From NCBI GenBank assembly GCA_022844405.1, contig JALHLV010000037.1:1-32130 (forward strand): 32,130 nt of DNA, in the 5' to 3' direction. The stretch is from Sphingomonadales bacterium (lineage in GTDB: Bacteria; Pseudomonadota; Alphaproteobacteria; SMXS01). Numbering within the stretch: position 1 is the stretch's first letter; every line of letters begins with the position of its first letter. Both the position numbers and the translations under genes were made by a program. This document shows positions 15,597-25,031 of this stretch, piece after piece. The notes under the pieces were generated by a model that saw only the letters and a program-made list of their open reading frames with translations, made no database searches and was not told where the DNA came from.

Positions 15597-18374
15597 CTAA
15601 TGCGCTTCATCCCAGTTGCCGCCGACGCCGACGCCGACGGTCAGCGGCACGGCCAGGTTCACGGCCGGCGCGGCGGCGCCTTCCATCACCGTCCGGACCA
15701 GATCGCCCGCCGCGCGGAGCTCGGCCTCGGGCACCTCGAACACCAGTTCGTCATGCACCTGCAGCAGCATCTTCGTCCGCAGCCCGGCCGTATCCAGCGC
15801 GCCGGGCATGCGCACCATGGCGCGGCGGATGATGTCGGCGGCCGAGCCCTGGATCGGCGCGTTGATCGAGGCGCGCTCGCCGAACTGGCGCATCGCCGGG
15901 TTCTTGTCGTTGATCGACCTGACATGCACCCGGCGGCCGAACAGGGTGGTGACGTAGCCCTTCTCCCGCGCGCCGGCAATGGTCTCATCCATGTAGGCGC
16001 GGATTCCCGGGAAGCGCTCGAAATAGCGCGTGATGTAGGCCTTGGCCTCGCTCTGCGGAATGGATAGCTGGCGCGCCAGGCCGAATGCCGAGATGCCGTA
16101 GATGATGCCGAAATTGATCGCCTTGGCCCGGCGGCGCTGCTCGGGTGGCATGCCTTCCAGGGGGATGCCCAGGACTTCCGAAGCGGTCATGGCGTGGATG
16201 TCGAGGCCGTCGGCGAAGGCCTGCTTCAGCGCGGCGATATCGGCCATGTGCGCGAGGATGCGCAGCTCGATCTGGCTGTAGTCGGCCGACATCAGTTTGT
16301 GGCCGTCCTTCGGGATGAACGCCTGCCGGATCTTGCGGCCTTCCGCGGTGCGGATCGGGATGTTCTGCAGATTGGGCTCGGTCGACGACAGCCGGCCCGT
16401 CGTCGTCGAGGCCATGGAATAACAGGTATGGATGCGCTGGGTGACCGGGTCGATCTGCAGCTGAAGCGAGTCGGTGTAGGTGCTCTTCAGCTTGGACAGC
16501 TGGCGCCAGTCGAGCACGCGGGCCGGCAGGTCGTGGCCCTGTGCCGCCAGGTCCTCCAGCACGTCGGCGCCGGTCGAGCGCGCGCCCGACTTGCCGGCGC
16601 GGGTGCTGGCGCCCAGGTTGAGCTCGTCGAACAGCAGGTCGCCGAGCTGCTTGGGCGAGCCGATGTTGAACTCGCGCCCCGCCAGCCGGTAGATCTCCTT
16701 CTCCAGCGCCGCCATGCCGTCGCCGAATTCCTTCGACAACGCCACCAGCTTCTCCCGGTCCACCTTGATGCCCTCGCGCTCCATGGCGCCCAGCACCGGC
16801 GACAGCGGCCGCTCCAGAGTCTCGTAAACCGTGACCAGATGCTCCCGCGCCAGCCGCGGCTTCAGTGTCTGGTGGAGGCGCAGGGTCACGTCGGCGTCCT
16901 CGGCGGCGTAGGCGGTCGCCTTGTCGATCGGCACCCGGTCGAAGGTGATCTGGTTCTTGCCGCTGCCCGCCACGTCGGCGAACTTGATGGTCTGGTGGCC
17001 CAGATGCAGCTCGGACAGCTCGTCCATGCCGTGGCCGTGAGCGCCGCCCTCCAGCACGTAGGAGATCAGCATGGTGTCGTCGATGGGCGCGACCGCGATA
17101 CCTTCCTTGGCGAACATCACCGCGTCATACTTGATGTTCTGGCCGATCTTCAGCACGCCCGGATCTTCCAGCAATGGCTTGAGGCGCGCCAGAACGGCCC
17201 GCTTGTCGAGCTGCTGCGGCCGGTCGCCGTCGAGGTCCAATGTGCCCGCGCCGCCCGACCCGGTGTGGCCGATCGGGATGTAGCAGGCCCTGCCCGGCTC
17301 GATGGCGAGCGAGACGCCAACCAGGCCGGCGAGCATGGGCTGGACCGAGGTCGTCTCGGTGTCGACGGCGACGAAGCCCTGCGCTGCCGCCGCGTTGATC
17401 CACATGTCGAGCGCGTCCAGGCTCAGGATGGTGTCGTAGCCGGTGGTCTCGACCTTCTGCGGCGGTTCCGCCGGCCGGGGGCCGGATGCCGCCGAGCCGC
17501 CGCCGGCGCGCGACGCCAGTTTCACCGCCAGGCTCTTGAAGCCGTTCATCTCGACGAACTCGATGGCGCGCGGATAGTCGATGGGCCGGACCTTGATGTC
17601 GTCGATGCCCTCGGGCACTGGCGCCCGGTCGTCGAGCGTCACCAGGGTGCGGCTGATGCGCGCCTGGTCGGCGAACTCGATCAGGGATTCGCGCCGCTTG
17701 GGCTGCTTGATCTCGCCCGCGCGGGCCAGCAGCGTGTCCAGGTCGCCATACTCGGTGATCAGCTGGGCGGCGGTCTTGATGCCTATGCCGGGGACGCCGG
17801 GCACATTGTCGACGGAATCGCCCGCCAGCGACTGCACGTCGATCACCTTGTCCGGCGCCACGCCGAACTTCTCGAACACCTCGGGAATGCCCAGACGCTT
17901 GTTCTTGACGGTATCGAGCAGCATCACGCTGTCGTCGACCAGCTGCATCAGATCCTTGTCCGAGGACACGATGATCACCGTGGCGCCGCGCTCGCGGGCC
18001 TGCCTGGCATAGGTGGCGATGATGTCGTCGGCTTCGTAGTTCTCCAGCTCGATGCAGGGGACGTCGAAGGCGCGCACCGCGTCGCGGATCAGCGCGAATT
18101 GCGGGATCAGGTCCTCCGGCGGCTCGGGGCGGTTGGCCTTGTAGGCGGGATAGAGGGTGTTGCGGAAGGTCATCTTGCCGGCGTCGAAGATCACGGCGAG
18201 GTGCGTCGGCGCCTCCGATCCGCTGTCCTCCAGCAGCTTGTACAGCATGTTGCAGAAGCCATAGACCGCGCCGACCGGCGTCCCGTCGGACCGCGACAGC
18301 GGCGGCAGGGCATGATAGGCCCGGAAGATGTAGCCGGACCCGTCGATCAGGAAGATGTGCTCGCGCTCGCTCAT
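15597..18374 (-). CDS. polA: DNA polymerase I
   Basis: 925 residues, the full three-domain form used in Okazaki-fragment maturation and repair. The N-terminal 5'-3' exonuclease covers about 1-290 (FLIDGSGYIFRAYHALPP, AGDSVDNVPGVPGIG). The 3'-5' proofreading domain is intact, with VDTETT, IGQNIKYDAVMF and YAAEDADVTLRL supplying the acidic residues. The polymerase domain has motif A SADYSQIELRILAHM, motif B RRRAKAINFGIIYG and motif C LLQVHDELVFEV. The start at 18374 (MSEREHIFLIDGSGY) fits the family. It is divergent from the HigA-type gene, with 178 bases between them. Confidence 0.98.
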   Translation of the reverse strand: MSEREHIFLIDGSGYIFRAYHALPPLSRSDGTPVGAVYGFCNMLYKLLEDSGSEAPTHLAVIFDAGKMTFRNTLYPAYKANRPEPPEDLIPQFALIRDAVRAFDVPCIELENYEADDIIATYARQARERGATVIIVSSDKDLMQLVDDSVMLLDTVKNKRLGIPEVFEKFGVAPDKVIDVQSLAGDSVDNVPGVPGIGIKTAAQLITEYGDLDTLLARAGEIKQPKRRESLIEFADQARISRTLVTLDDRAPVPEGIDDIKVRPIDYPRAIEFVEMNGFKSLAVKLASRAGGGSAASGPRPAEPPQKVETTGYDTILSLDALDMWINAAAAQGFVAVDTETTSVQPMLAGLVGVSLAIEPGRACYIPIGHTGSGGAGTLDLDGDRPQQLDKRAVLARLKPLLEDPGVLKIGQNIKYDAVMFAKEGIAVAPIDDTMLISYVLEGGAHGHGMDELSELHLGHQTIKFADVAGSGKNQITFDRVPIDKATAYAAEDADVTLRLHQTLKPRLAREHLVTVYETLERPLSPVLGAMEREGIKVDREKLVALSKEFGDGMAALEKEIYRLAGREFNIGSPKQLGDLLFDELNLGASTRAGKSGARSTGADVLEDLAAQGHDLPARVLDWRQLSKLKSTYTDSLQLQIDPVTQRIHTCYSMASTTTGRLSSTEPNLQNIPIRTAEGRKIRQAFIPKDGHKLMSADYSQIELRILAHMADIAALKQAFADGLDIHAMTASEVLGIPLEGMPPEQRRRAKAINFGIIYGISAFGLARQLSIPQSEAKAYITRYFERFPGIRAYMDETIAGAREKGYVTTLFGRRVHVRSINDKNPAMRQFGERASINAPIQGSAADIIRRAMVRMPGALDTAGLRTKMLLQVHDELVFEVPEAELRAAGDLVRTVMEGAAAPAVNLAVPLTVGVGVGGNWDEAH

Positions 18375-18484
18375 GGGGCCGCATCATGCCCAGCCGCAAC
18401 CGCATAGGCCAGCCCTTCGTGCTACGGCCCGCGTCGTCTGGTGGCCACGCCGTGGGACATGCGAAATTCTCCCCGTCTCCCGTA

Positions 18485-18516
18485 GTCTATATATGCTTGA
18501 CGTATTACATATAGAC
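18485..18516. promoter_or_regulatory. Promoter with 8-base inverted repeat upstream of HigA-type gene
   Basis: GTCTATAT (18485-18492) and ATATAGAC (18509-18516) form a perfect inverted repeat with 16 bases between. Inside it is TTGACG (18497-18502), a good -35. A weak -10 (CAATAT, 18520-18525) lies 17 bases on. The stretch is strikingly A/T rich against its surroundings. HigA-type antitoxins normally bind such repeats over their own promoter, so this is a likely autoregulation site. Confidence 0.6.
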
Positions 18517-18552
18517 CAGCAATATCAGTAGCCTGTGGCGACAGGGAGCGAT

Positions 18553-18855
18553 ATGTCGAAGCCTCCGGTCCATCCCGGCCAGTACCTGGCGGACGAATTG
18601 AAAGACATCGGCGTGACGCCGACCGAGTTGGCGCGGCAGATCAACGTGCCCGCCAACCGCATCTCCGAGATCATCCGCGGCCGCCGCTCCATCACCGGCG
18701 ACACGGCGCTGCGACTCAGCCACTGGTTCGGTGCCACGCCGCAATTCTGGATGAACCTGCAGTCGGCCTACGACCTGCGCGTGGCGGCGCTGCGCGCGGG
18801 CGAGGCGATTGGGCGGCTTCCGAAGCGGGGTGAAACTGGCCTAGGCGGCAAATAG
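18553..18855 (+). CDS. higA: HigA-family HTH antitoxin, no HigB partner nearby
   Basis: 100 residues. The Xre-type helix-turn-helix runs through DIGVTPTELARQINVPANRI and SEIIRGRRSITGDTALRLSH (about 18-57), followed by the family's WFGATPQFWMNLQSAYDL. The ATG at 18553 has AGGGAG 4 bases upstream; the in-frame GTG at 18535 is less likely. HigA proteins neutralise the ribosome-dependent RNase HigB and repress their operon. HigB is normally just upstream, but that space holds only 178 bases of promoter between polA and this gene. A Fic module begins 37 bases downstream. It may be an orphan, or a transcriptional controller for the Fic genes. Confidence 0.88.
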   Translation: MSKPPVHPGQYLADELKDIGVTPTELARQINVPANRISEIIRGRRSITGDTALRLSHWFGATPQFWMNLQSAYDLRVAALRAGEAIGRLPKRGETGLGGK

Positions 18856-18892
18856 CGATTGGCTACCGCGATACTCGATTGTGCGATAGAAT

Positions 18893-19105
18893 ATGCTCAT
18901 GTCGAATGGTTCGCGCCTCTCCCTGGAACAAGTTGAGCTGGTCCGCAAACGCCGGCTCGACGCAATGCGCCTGCAAGAGATCGAGGGCAACCCTCTGACC
19001 GCCGAAGAAATCGCGATGTTCGAGATGTTCGAACGTGAAGGCTGGCCGCATGAGCGCCGCCGCGCATACATCCTGGGGATGATTGGGTCGTTGGCTGCGG
19101 AGTGA
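18893..19105 (+). CDS. Small putative antitoxin of the Fic protein (VbhA-like)
   Basis: 70 residues, rich in Glu and Arg and probably all helical. The segment LDAMRLQEIEGNPLTAEE resembles the inhibitory helix of class I Fic antitoxins, whose motif (S/T)xxxE(G/N) puts a glutamate into the Fic ATP pocket. Here EGN is present, but the S/T position appears to be Leu. GTGA overlap with the next gene (19102-19105) couples the two. The start could be ATG 18893 or 18899; no clear RBS is visible for either. Assignment rests mainly on position and the EG motif. Confidence 0.7.
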   Translation: MLMSNGSRLSLEQVELVRKRRLDAMRLQEIEGNPLTAEEIAMFEMFEREGWPHERRRAYILGMIGSLAAE

Positions 19106-19671
19106 ACTGGGCCGATCCCTACTGTTATCCCGGCTCCACAGTTCTCAGGAATAAGCTGTCGCTTGCCGACCAAGAACGGCTCAACCTTATCGAGCGTCGT
19201 CTTGTAACCCAGCGGGCATTGGAGGGAATCCCGGCGGGGTTGTTCGACCTCGCCCACCTTCGGAGAATTCACAAGCACCTGTTCCAAGACGTATATGATT
19301 GGGCCGGCGCGATACGCACCGTCGAAATCGCCAAGAATGGGCATCAATTCCAGTTCTGCCGTTTCATCGAAACTGGGATGGCCGATGTCCATCGGCGACT
19401 TTCCAGTGCCGCTTTCCTGAAAAATCTCTCCGCCGAGGATTTTGCGGCTGCCGCAGGCGAAATTATCGGCGATCTGAACTACGCGCATCCGTTTCGCGAC
19501 GGAAACGGACGAACTCAGTTGCTCTACCTCCAACAACTCGCCGAACAAGCTGGTCATCGACTGGAGATCAGCCAACTGGATTCGCAACGGTGGATATCCG
19601 CGTCTAAAGCAGCGCACAACGCCGATTACAGCCTCATGGCAGCGGAAATCGCCAGGGTCATCCAGCGATAG
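19102..19671 (+). CDS. Fic-domain AMP-transferase, probable toxin
   Basis: 189 residues, essentially one Fic domain. The catalytic motif HPFRDGNGR is complete at 129-137, with His129 and the Asn and Arg needed for ATP binding. Upstream are the family's HLRRIHKHLFQDVYDWAGAI (52-71) and the flap with HQFQFC. Fic enzymes transfer AMP to a target protein; toxins such as VbhT and FicT inactivate DNA gyrase and topoisomerase IV. The inhibitory motif is not in the protein's own N-terminus, so it needs the small upstream protein as partner. The start is GTG at 19102. Target identity is not determinable here. Confidence 0.92.
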   Translation: MNWADPYCYPGSTVLRNKLSLADQERLNLIERRLVTQRALEGIPAGLFDLAHLRRIHKHLFQDVYDWAGAIRTVEIAKNGHQFQFCRFIETGMADVHRRLSSAAFLKNLSAEDFAAAAGEIIGDLNYAHPFRDGNGRTQLLYLQQLAEQAGHRLEISQLDSQRWISASKAAHNADYSLMAAEIARVIQR

Positions 19672-19697
19672 CGATCGTCCGGCAGCCGTGACGCCGA

Positions 19698-19889
19698 TCA
19701 GTGCCCGCCGTCGCCGTCCAGGATGAACAGGCGGTCGCAGTACGGGCATTCCACCCGGCCGGTCTCGTCCATGTGCAGGTAAACGCGGGGGTGACCCAGG
19801 GCGCCTTCGCCGCCGTCGCAGGAAACTTCCACCGAGCGGGTGTGGATGGTTTCGGGCGCGTCGGGCGCGGATGCGGTTGAATTCGGCAC
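19698..19889 (-). CDS. CHCC-type zinc-finger protein
   Basis: 63 residues from GTG 19889. The pattern VSCDGGEGALGHPRVYLHMD followed by GRVECPYCDRLFIL gives the Cys, His, Cys, Cys ligands of the zf-CHCC family (PF10276), related to mitochondrial complex I subunit NDUFS6. Bacterial members are small soluble proteins without a defined role. The frame is open upstream, but the extra residues do not resemble the family, so I prefer the GTG start even though no Shine-Dalgarno is clear. It is divergent from the ABC ATPase gene and converges with fic across 26 bases. Confidence 0.82.
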   Translation of the reverse strand: MPNSTASAPDAPETIHTRSVEVSCDGGEGALGHPRVYLHMDETGRVECPYCDRLFILDGDGGH

Positions 19890-19995
19890 GGGGAGTGTTC
19901 GCTTTTTGTGACGCGAGGGTCGTTGAGGTTTGCTTGGGCGGATGATACGGATTGCCGCTCGCACTTCAACCGATAGTGCGCCGCACACGACAGGC

Positions 19996-20967
19996 ATGCA
20001 GGAAAACCGCCTACCCATGATCGCGCCCGACAACGCGCCCGACAACGCCATCGAGATCAGGGGGCTGCGCAAGCGCTATCGCGGCGGCAAGGGATTCAAG
20101 CCGCACGAGGCGCTGCAGGGCATCGACCTGGACATCCCGCGCGGCTCGTTCTTCGGCCTGCTGGGCCCCAACGGCGCGGGCAAGTCCACCCTGATCAACA
20201 TTCTCGCCGGTCTGGTGAACAAGACCGAGGGCGAGGTCCGCATCTGGGGCTTCGACGTCGACAGGCAGCCGCGCAGCGCCCGCGCCAGCATCGGCGTGGT
20301 GCCGCAGGAGATCAGCTTCGACGCGTTCTTCACGCCGTTCGAGGCGCTGGAGCTGCAGGCGGGGCTCTACGGCGTGCCCAAGGCCGAGCGCCGCACCATG
20401 GAAATCCTCGCGGCCATGCACCTGACCGACAAGGCCAACGCCTATGCCCGGGCCCTGTCGGGCGGCATGAAGCGGCGGCTGCTGGTCGCCAAGGCCATGG
20501 TTCACAGCCCGCCGATCCTGGTGCTCGACGAGCCGACCGCCGGCGTCGACATCGAGCTGCGCCAGCAGCTCTGGGAGCACATCGAGGCTTTGAAGAGCGG
20601 CGGCGTCACCATCATGCTGACCACGCACTACCTGGAAGAGGCCGAGCGGCTGTGCGACCGCATCGCCATCATCGACAAGGGCGTGGTGGTGGCCAACGAG
20701 CCGACCCAGACCCTGCTGCAGCGGATCGACGAGCGCGAACTGGTGCTGCGCCTCGACCGGCCGGTGAACGCGATGCCTGAAGGGCTTCACGGTTTCCAGA
20801 CGAAAACGCTGGCCGTCAACGAACTCTCCGTGCGCTACTCGGCCAGCCTGCACAATGTCGACGAGGTACTGCACGCGGTCCACGGCGCCGGGTACGGCAT
20901 CCTCGACCTCACCATGCGCGAGGCCGACCTGGAAGACATCTTCATCAGCCTGACGAGCCGGACATAG
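19996..20967 (+). CDS. ABC transporter ATP-binding protein, YadG-like
   Basis: 323 residues from ATG 19996 (a later ATG at 20017 is possible). Walker A is GPNGAGKST at 57-65. The Q-loop is GVVPQE, the signature LSGGMKRR, Walker [13 protein letters not shown] and the H-loop TTH, so the ATPase is fully equipped. The C-terminal extension matches ATPases that pair with ABC-2 type permeases. The partner membrane protein would normally be the next gene, yet nadB starts one base after the stop. Its permease must be elsewhere, or the protein now serves another membrane component. Confidence 0.9.
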   Translation: MQENRLPMIAPDNAPDNAIEIRGLRKRYRGGKGFKPHEALQGIDLDIPRGSFFGLLGPNGAGKSTLINILAGLVNKTEGEVRIWGFDVDRQPRSARASIGVVPQEISFDAFFTPFEALELQAGLYGVPKAERRTMEILAAMHLTDKANAYARALSGGMKRRLLVAKAMVHSPPILVLDEPTAGVDIELRQQLWEHIEALKSGGVTIMLTTHYLEEAERLCDRIAIIDKGVVVANEPTQTLLQRIDERELVLRLDRPVNAMPEGLHGFQTKTLAVNELSVRYSASLHNVDEVLHAVHGAGYGILDLTMREADLEDIFISLTSRT

Positions 20968-20968
20968 C

Positions 20969-22549
20969 ATGGCCAACGACGCGGACTTCGACGTCCTGGT
21001 GATCGGCAGCGGCGCGGCCGGCCTGACGCTGGCGCTGTGCGTTGCCGACCATTGCAAGGTGGGCGTGGTCTCCAAGGCGAAGATCGACTCGGGCAGCACC
21101 AACTGGGCCCAGGGCGGCATCGCCGCCGTGCTCGGCACCACCGACACGTTCGATTCCCATGTGCAGGATACGCTGGTCGCCGGCGCCGGCTTGTGCGACC
21201 CGGAGGCGGTGCGTTTCACCGTCGAGGAAGGCCCGGCCGCCATCCAGTGGCTGATCGACCAGGGCGTGCTGTTCGACACCACCAAGAGAGGCCCGTGGCA
21301 CCTGACCCGCGAAGGCGGCCACAGCCACCGCCGGGTCATCCACAACAAGGACGCCACCGGCAAGGCGGTGCAGCGGACGCTGGACGAGCAGGCCAAGTCC
21401 CACCCGAACATCACGGTGCTGGAGAACTACCTCGCCGTCGACCTGATCAACCGCGACACCGGCGGCGTGCGCGGCGCGTGCCGGGGCGCCTACCTCTACG
21501 ACATCGCGGAATCCCGGGTGAAGACCTTCGGCGCCAAGGCGACGGTGCTCGCCACCGGCGGCGCCAGCCGGGTCTATCTCTACACCTCGAACCCCGACGG
21601 CTCGACCGGCGACGGCATCGCCATGGCATGGCGCGCCGGCTGCCGGGTGGCGAACCTGGAGTTCAACCAGTTCCATCCGACCTGCCTCTACCATCCCGAG
21701 GCGCGCACCTTCCTGATCACCGAAGCGGTGCGCGGCGAAGGCGGCAAGCTGCTCTTGCCCAATGGCGAGCGCTTCATGAAGCGGTTCGACCCGCGCGGCG
21801 AGCTGGCGCCCCGCGACATCGTCGCCCGCGCCATCGACCACGAGATGAAGCGGCTGGGCCTGGAGTGCGTCTATCTGGACATCAGCCACAAGAAGAAGGG
21901 CTTCATCAAGGAGCACTTCCCGAACATCTACAGGCAGTGCAAGCAATACGGCATTGACATCTCGAAGGAGCCGATCCCGGTGGTGCCGGCCGCGCACCAC
22001 ACCTGCGGCGGCGTGATGGTCGACAAGCGCGGCCACACCGACGTGGACAACCTCTACTGCATCGGCGAGGCGTCCTATACCGGCCTGCACGGCGCCAACC
22101 GGCTGGCCAGCAATTCGCTGCTGGAATGCGTGGTCTATGCGACCAGCGCCGCCGAGGACATCCTGGAGAAGCTGGAGGCGCTGCCCGCGCCGCCGGACCT
22201 GAAGTCCTGGGACGAAAGCCGCGTCACCAATTCCGACGAGGAGGTCGTGGTGTCGCACAATTGGGACGAGCTGCGCCGCACCATGTGGAACTATGTGGGC
22301 ATCGTGCGCACCGACAAGCGGTTGCGCCGCGCCCAAAGCCGCGTCGACCTGCTGCGCGCCGAGATCCAGGAGTATTACAGCAATTTCCGCGTCACGCCCG
22401 ACCTGCTGGAGCTGCGCAACCTGGCGACGGTCGCCGACCTGATCGTGCGCTCGGCGGCGTCGCGCAAGGAAAGCCGCGGCTTGCACTACACGCTCGACTA
22501 TCCGGACATGCTGCCGGACGCGCTGCCCACCGTGCTGGCGCCGGCCTGA
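20969..22549 (+). CDS. nadB: L-aspartate oxidase
   Basis: 526-residue flavoprotein that oxidises L-aspartate to iminoaspartate, the first step of bacterial NAD synthesis. It has the N-terminal FAD loop [13 protein letters not shown] and NWAQGGIAA. The active-site EFNQFHPT, the REGGHSHRR stretch, the capping [10 protein letters not shown] and [15 protein letters not shown] follow. The C-terminus ends with the NadB-type [15 protein letters not shown] pattern (here [17 protein letters not shown]). NadA and NadC, usually adjacent, are not in the window. It is closely packed with the ABC ATPase upstream (1 base) and the transaminase downstream (2 bases). Confidence 0.95.
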   Translation: MANDADFDVLVIGSGAAGLTLALCVADHCKVGVVSKAKIDSGSTNWAQGGIAAVLGTTDTFDSHVQDTLVAGAGLCDPEAVRFTVEEGPAAIQWLIDQGVLFDTTKRGPWHLTREGGHSHRRVIHNKDATGKAVQRTLDEQAKSHPNITVLENYLAVDLINRDTGGVRGACRGAYLYDIAESRVKTFGAKATVLATGGASRVYLYTSNPDGSTGDGIAMAWRAGCRVANLEFNQFHPTCLYHPEARTFLITEAVRGEGGKLLLPNGERFMKRFDPRGELAPRDIVARAIDHEMKRLGLECVYLDISHKKKGFIKEHFPNIYRQCKQYGIDISKEPIPVVPAAHHTCGGVMVDKRGHTDVDNLYCIGEASYTGLHGANRLASNSLLECVVYATSAAEDILEKLEALPAPPDLKSWDESRVTNSDEEVVVSHNWDELRRTMWNYVGIVRTDKRLRRAQSRVDLLRAEIQEYYSNFRVTPDLLELRNLATVADLIVRSAASRKESRGLHYTLDYPDMLPDALPTVLAPA

Positions 22550-22551
22550 GC

Positions 22552-23460
22552 ATGTCGCGCGTCGCCTATGTCAACGGCTTCTACCTGCCCTATGCCCACG
22601 CGGCGGTGCATGTGGACGACCGCGCGGTGCAGTTCGCCGACGCGGCCTATGAGGTGATCGCGGTCATCGGCGGCCGGATCGCCGACCTCGAGCCCCATCT
22701 CGACCGGCTCGACCGGTCGCTCGCCGAACTGCGCATCGCCGGCCATCCGCGCCGCGCCGCGTTGACGGTGATCGCCAATCAGATGTTGCGCCGGAACCGG
22801 CTGGAATACGGCCTGCTCTACATCCAGGTCGGCCGCGGCGCGCCCGGCCTGCGCCATTCGCCGCGCGACAGCGCGTTCCCGAAGGATGTGCGGCCGTCGG
22901 TGATCATGACCTGCCGGCCGCTGGACTTTTCCCGGGTGGCGGCCCGCGCGGCCTCGGGCGTCGCGGTGGCGACCATGCCCGATCAGCGCTGGGGCCGGGT
23001 CGACATCAAGGCGGTCGCGCTGCTGCCCAACGCGCTGGCCAAGCAGGCGGCGCGCGAGGCCGGCGCGTTCGAGGCGTGGCTGGTCGACCGCGACGGCAAG
23101 GTCACCGAGGGCGCTTCGACCAACGCCTGGATCGTCGACGCGGGCGGCACCGTGATCACGCGGCCGCTGTCCAGCAACATCCTCGCCGGCATCACGCGGC
23201 AGGTGGTGATCGCCCAGGCGCGCGACGCCGGACTTGAGGTCGCCGAGCGCGCCTTCACCGTGGCCGAGGCGCAGGCCGCCAAGGAGGCGTTCTTCACCAG
23301 CACCACGGGCGGGCCGATCCCGGTGGTGACCATCGACGGCAAGCCGGTGGCGAACGGCGCGCCGGGCGAGGTGACAGGGAAGCTGGTCGGCCTCTACCGG
23401 CGGCACCTGGCCTCGTTCGCGGCCGATCCGGAGGCGGCGTTCCAGGCGCTGGGCGGCTGA
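22552..23460 (+). CDS. D-amino-acid transaminase (class IV aminotransferase)
   Basis: 302-residue PLP enzyme that interconverts D-alanine and D-glutamate, both peptidoglycan precursors. Tyr33 lies in QFADAAYEV, the catalytic lysine is Lys153 in RVDIKAVALLPN, and the PLP-binding glutamate is in VTEGASTNAW. RPLSSNILAGITR closes the phosphate site. The FADAAYEV and DIK patterns favour D-amino-acid transaminase over the branched-chain enzyme, but class IV members are hard to tell apart by eye. Its TGA overlaps the next gene's ATG by one base. Confidence 0.88.
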   Translation: MSRVAYVNGFYLPYAHAAVHVDDRAVQFADAAYEVIAVIGGRIADLEPHLDRLDRSLAELRIAGHPRRAALTVIANQMLRRNRLEYGLLYIQVGRGAPGLRHSPRDSAFPKDVRPSVIMTCRPLDFSRVAARAASGVAVATMPDQRWGRVDIKAVALLPNALAKQAAREAGAFEAWLVDRDGKVTEGASTNAWIVDAGGTVITRPLSSNILAGITRQVVIAQARDAGLEVAERAFTVAEAQAAKEAFFTSTTGGPIPVVTIDGKPVANGAPGEVTGKLVGLYRRHLASFAADPEAAFQALGG

Positions 23461-24131
23461 TGGCGCACGAGCTCTACAACAAGGCCACCTGGATCTTCGA
23501 TCTCGACAACACGCTCTATCCGGCGGCATGCGACCTGTTCGCCCAGATCGACGTGAAGATGGGCGCCTATATCTCGAGGCTGCTGAGCGTCGACCTGATC
23601 GAGGCGCGCCGGGTGCAGAAGGACTATTTCATGGAGTACGGCACCACCCTCGCCGGACTGATGCGCCACCACCAGGTCGATCCGCACGACTATCTGGACT
23701 ACGTCCACGACATCGACGTCACCGTGGTCATGCCCGACGAGCGCATGGCGAAGGCGCTGGAAGTGCTCCCTGGCCGCAAGATCGTCTATACCAACGGCTC
23801 GGCCGGCCACGCGGCGCGGGTGATGCAGCGGCTCGGGATCACCCACCTGTTCGAGGGCACCTTCGACGTGCTGGCGTCCGACTTCATTCCCAAACCCGAT
23901 CCGGGCGCGTTCGGCGCGCTGATCGAGGCTTATGCCATCGACCCGGACGATGCGGTGATGGTCGAGGACCTGGCCAAGAACCTGATCCCGGCCAAGGACC
24001 TCGGCATCACCACGGTCTGGGTGCCGACCGCCTCCGAATGGTCCCGGGCCGGTGCCGACCGCAGCTTTATCGACTATGTGGCCGACGACCTGTCCGCCTG
24101 GCTCGCGGATGTGGCCGGTCTAGCCGATTGA
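23460..24131 (+). CDS. HAD-family pyrimidine 5'-nucleotidase
   Basis: 223 residues of the haloacid dehalogenase superfamily. Motif I is FDLDNTLYP with Asp14 as nucleophile and Asp16 as acid, motif II is YTNGS, the lysine is in PKPDPGAF, and the last acidic motif is VEDLAKN. The DNTLYP variant and length match SDT1/PYRN-like pyrimidine 5'-nucleotidases. Neighbours in many alphaproteobacteria are dapD and dapE, as here, which supports the assignment. Actual substrate not proven. Confidence 0.88.
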   Translation: MAHELYNKATWIFDLDNTLYPAACDLFAQIDVKMGAYISRLLSVDLIEARRVQKDYFMEYGTTLAGLMRHHQVDPHDYLDYVHDIDVTVVMPDERMAKALEVLPGRKIVYTNGSAGHAARVMQRLGITHLFEGTFDVLASDFIPKPDPGAFGALIEAYAIDPDDAVMVEDLAKNLIPAKDLGITTVWVPTASEWSRAGADRSFIDYVADDLSAWLADVAGLAD

Positions 24132-24185
24132 CACGCCGTCCGGCGCGGCTATGGTCTCCGCGCCTCAAGATTCAAGGATAGAGCC

Positions 24186-25031
24186 ATGAGCCTGACGAGC
24201 CTGGAGCCGATCATCGACCGAGCCTGGGAAGAGCGCGACGGGATTTCCCTGACCACCATGGGCGAGGTTCGGGACGCGGTCGACGCCGCGCTGTCCGCCC
24301 TCGACGCCGGCAGGGCGCGCGTGGCCGAAAAGACCGACGGCGGCTGGGTCGTCAACCAGTGGCTGAAGAAGGCGGTGCTGCTGTCGTTCCGCCTCAACGA
24401 CATGGAGCCGATCATGGGCGGCCCCGGCAACGCCACGCGCTGGTTCGACAAGGTGCAGTCGAAGTTCGACGGCTGGGGCGTCGAGGACTTCCGCGCCGCG
24501 CGCTTCCGCGCCGTGCCTGGCTGTTTCGTGCGCCGCTCGGCCTATATCGCGCCCGGCGTTGTGCTGATGCCCAGCTTCGTCAATCTGGGCGCCCATGTGG
24601 GCGAGAATTCCATGATCGACACCTGGGCGACGGTCGGCTCCTGCGCCCAGATCGGCCGGAACTGCCATATTTCGGGCGGCGCCGGCATCGGCGGCGTGCT
24701 CGAGCCGCTGCAGGCCGATCCGGTCCGCATCGAGGACAACGTGTTCATCGGCGCCCGCTCGGAAGTGGCCGAGGGCGTCATCGTCGAGGAAGGCTCGGTG
24801 CTGTCCATGGGCGTCTATATCGGCGCCAGCACCAAGATCGTCGACCGCGACACCGGCGAGGTGTTCTACGGCCGCGTCCCCGCCTATTCGGTGGTGGTTC
24901 CCGGAGCGCTTCCCGGCAAGCCGCTGCCCGACGGGACACAAGGCCCGAGCCTTTACTGCGCGGTGATCGTGAAGCGCGTCGACGAAAAGACCCGCTCGAA
25001 GACGTCGATCAACGAGCTGCTGCGGACCTGA
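24186..25031 (+). CDS. dapD: Tetrahydrodipicolinate N-succinyltransferase
   Basis: 281-residue enzyme that adds a succinyl group to tetrahydrodipicolinate in lysine/diaminopimelate synthesis. The N-terminal helical domain is followed by a left-handed beta-helix of hexapeptide repeats. Its stretches include [40 protein letters not shown] and [20 protein letters not shown]. The start at 24186 is 54 bases after the HAD gene. The stop codon at 25029-25031 directly abuts the stop of the opposite-strand antitoxin gene, with no base between. Confidence 0.98.
   Translation: MSLTSLEPIIDRAWEERDGISLTTMGEVRDAVDAALSALDAGRARVAEKTDGGWVVNQWLKKAVLLSFRLNDMEPIMGGPGNATRWFDKVQSKFDGWGVEDFRAARFRAVPGCFVRRSAYIAPGVVLMPSFVNLGAHVGENSMIDTWATVGSCAQIGRNCHISGGAGIGGVLEPLQADPVRIEDNVFIGARSEVAEGVIVEEGSVLSMGVYIGASTKIVDRDTGEVFYGRVPAYSVVVPGALPGKPLPDGTQGPSLYCAVIVKRVDEKTRSKTSINELLRT

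Noticed and set aside
16194-18407. 737-codon open frame antisense to polA
   Set aside because: It lies entirely antisense to a complete DNA polymerase I gene, with His/Arg/Val-rich low-information composition.
18375-18552. HigB toxin upstream of the HigA-type gene
   Set aside because: The gap is too short for the usual HigB of about 90 residues, and no frame in it shows HigB motifs.
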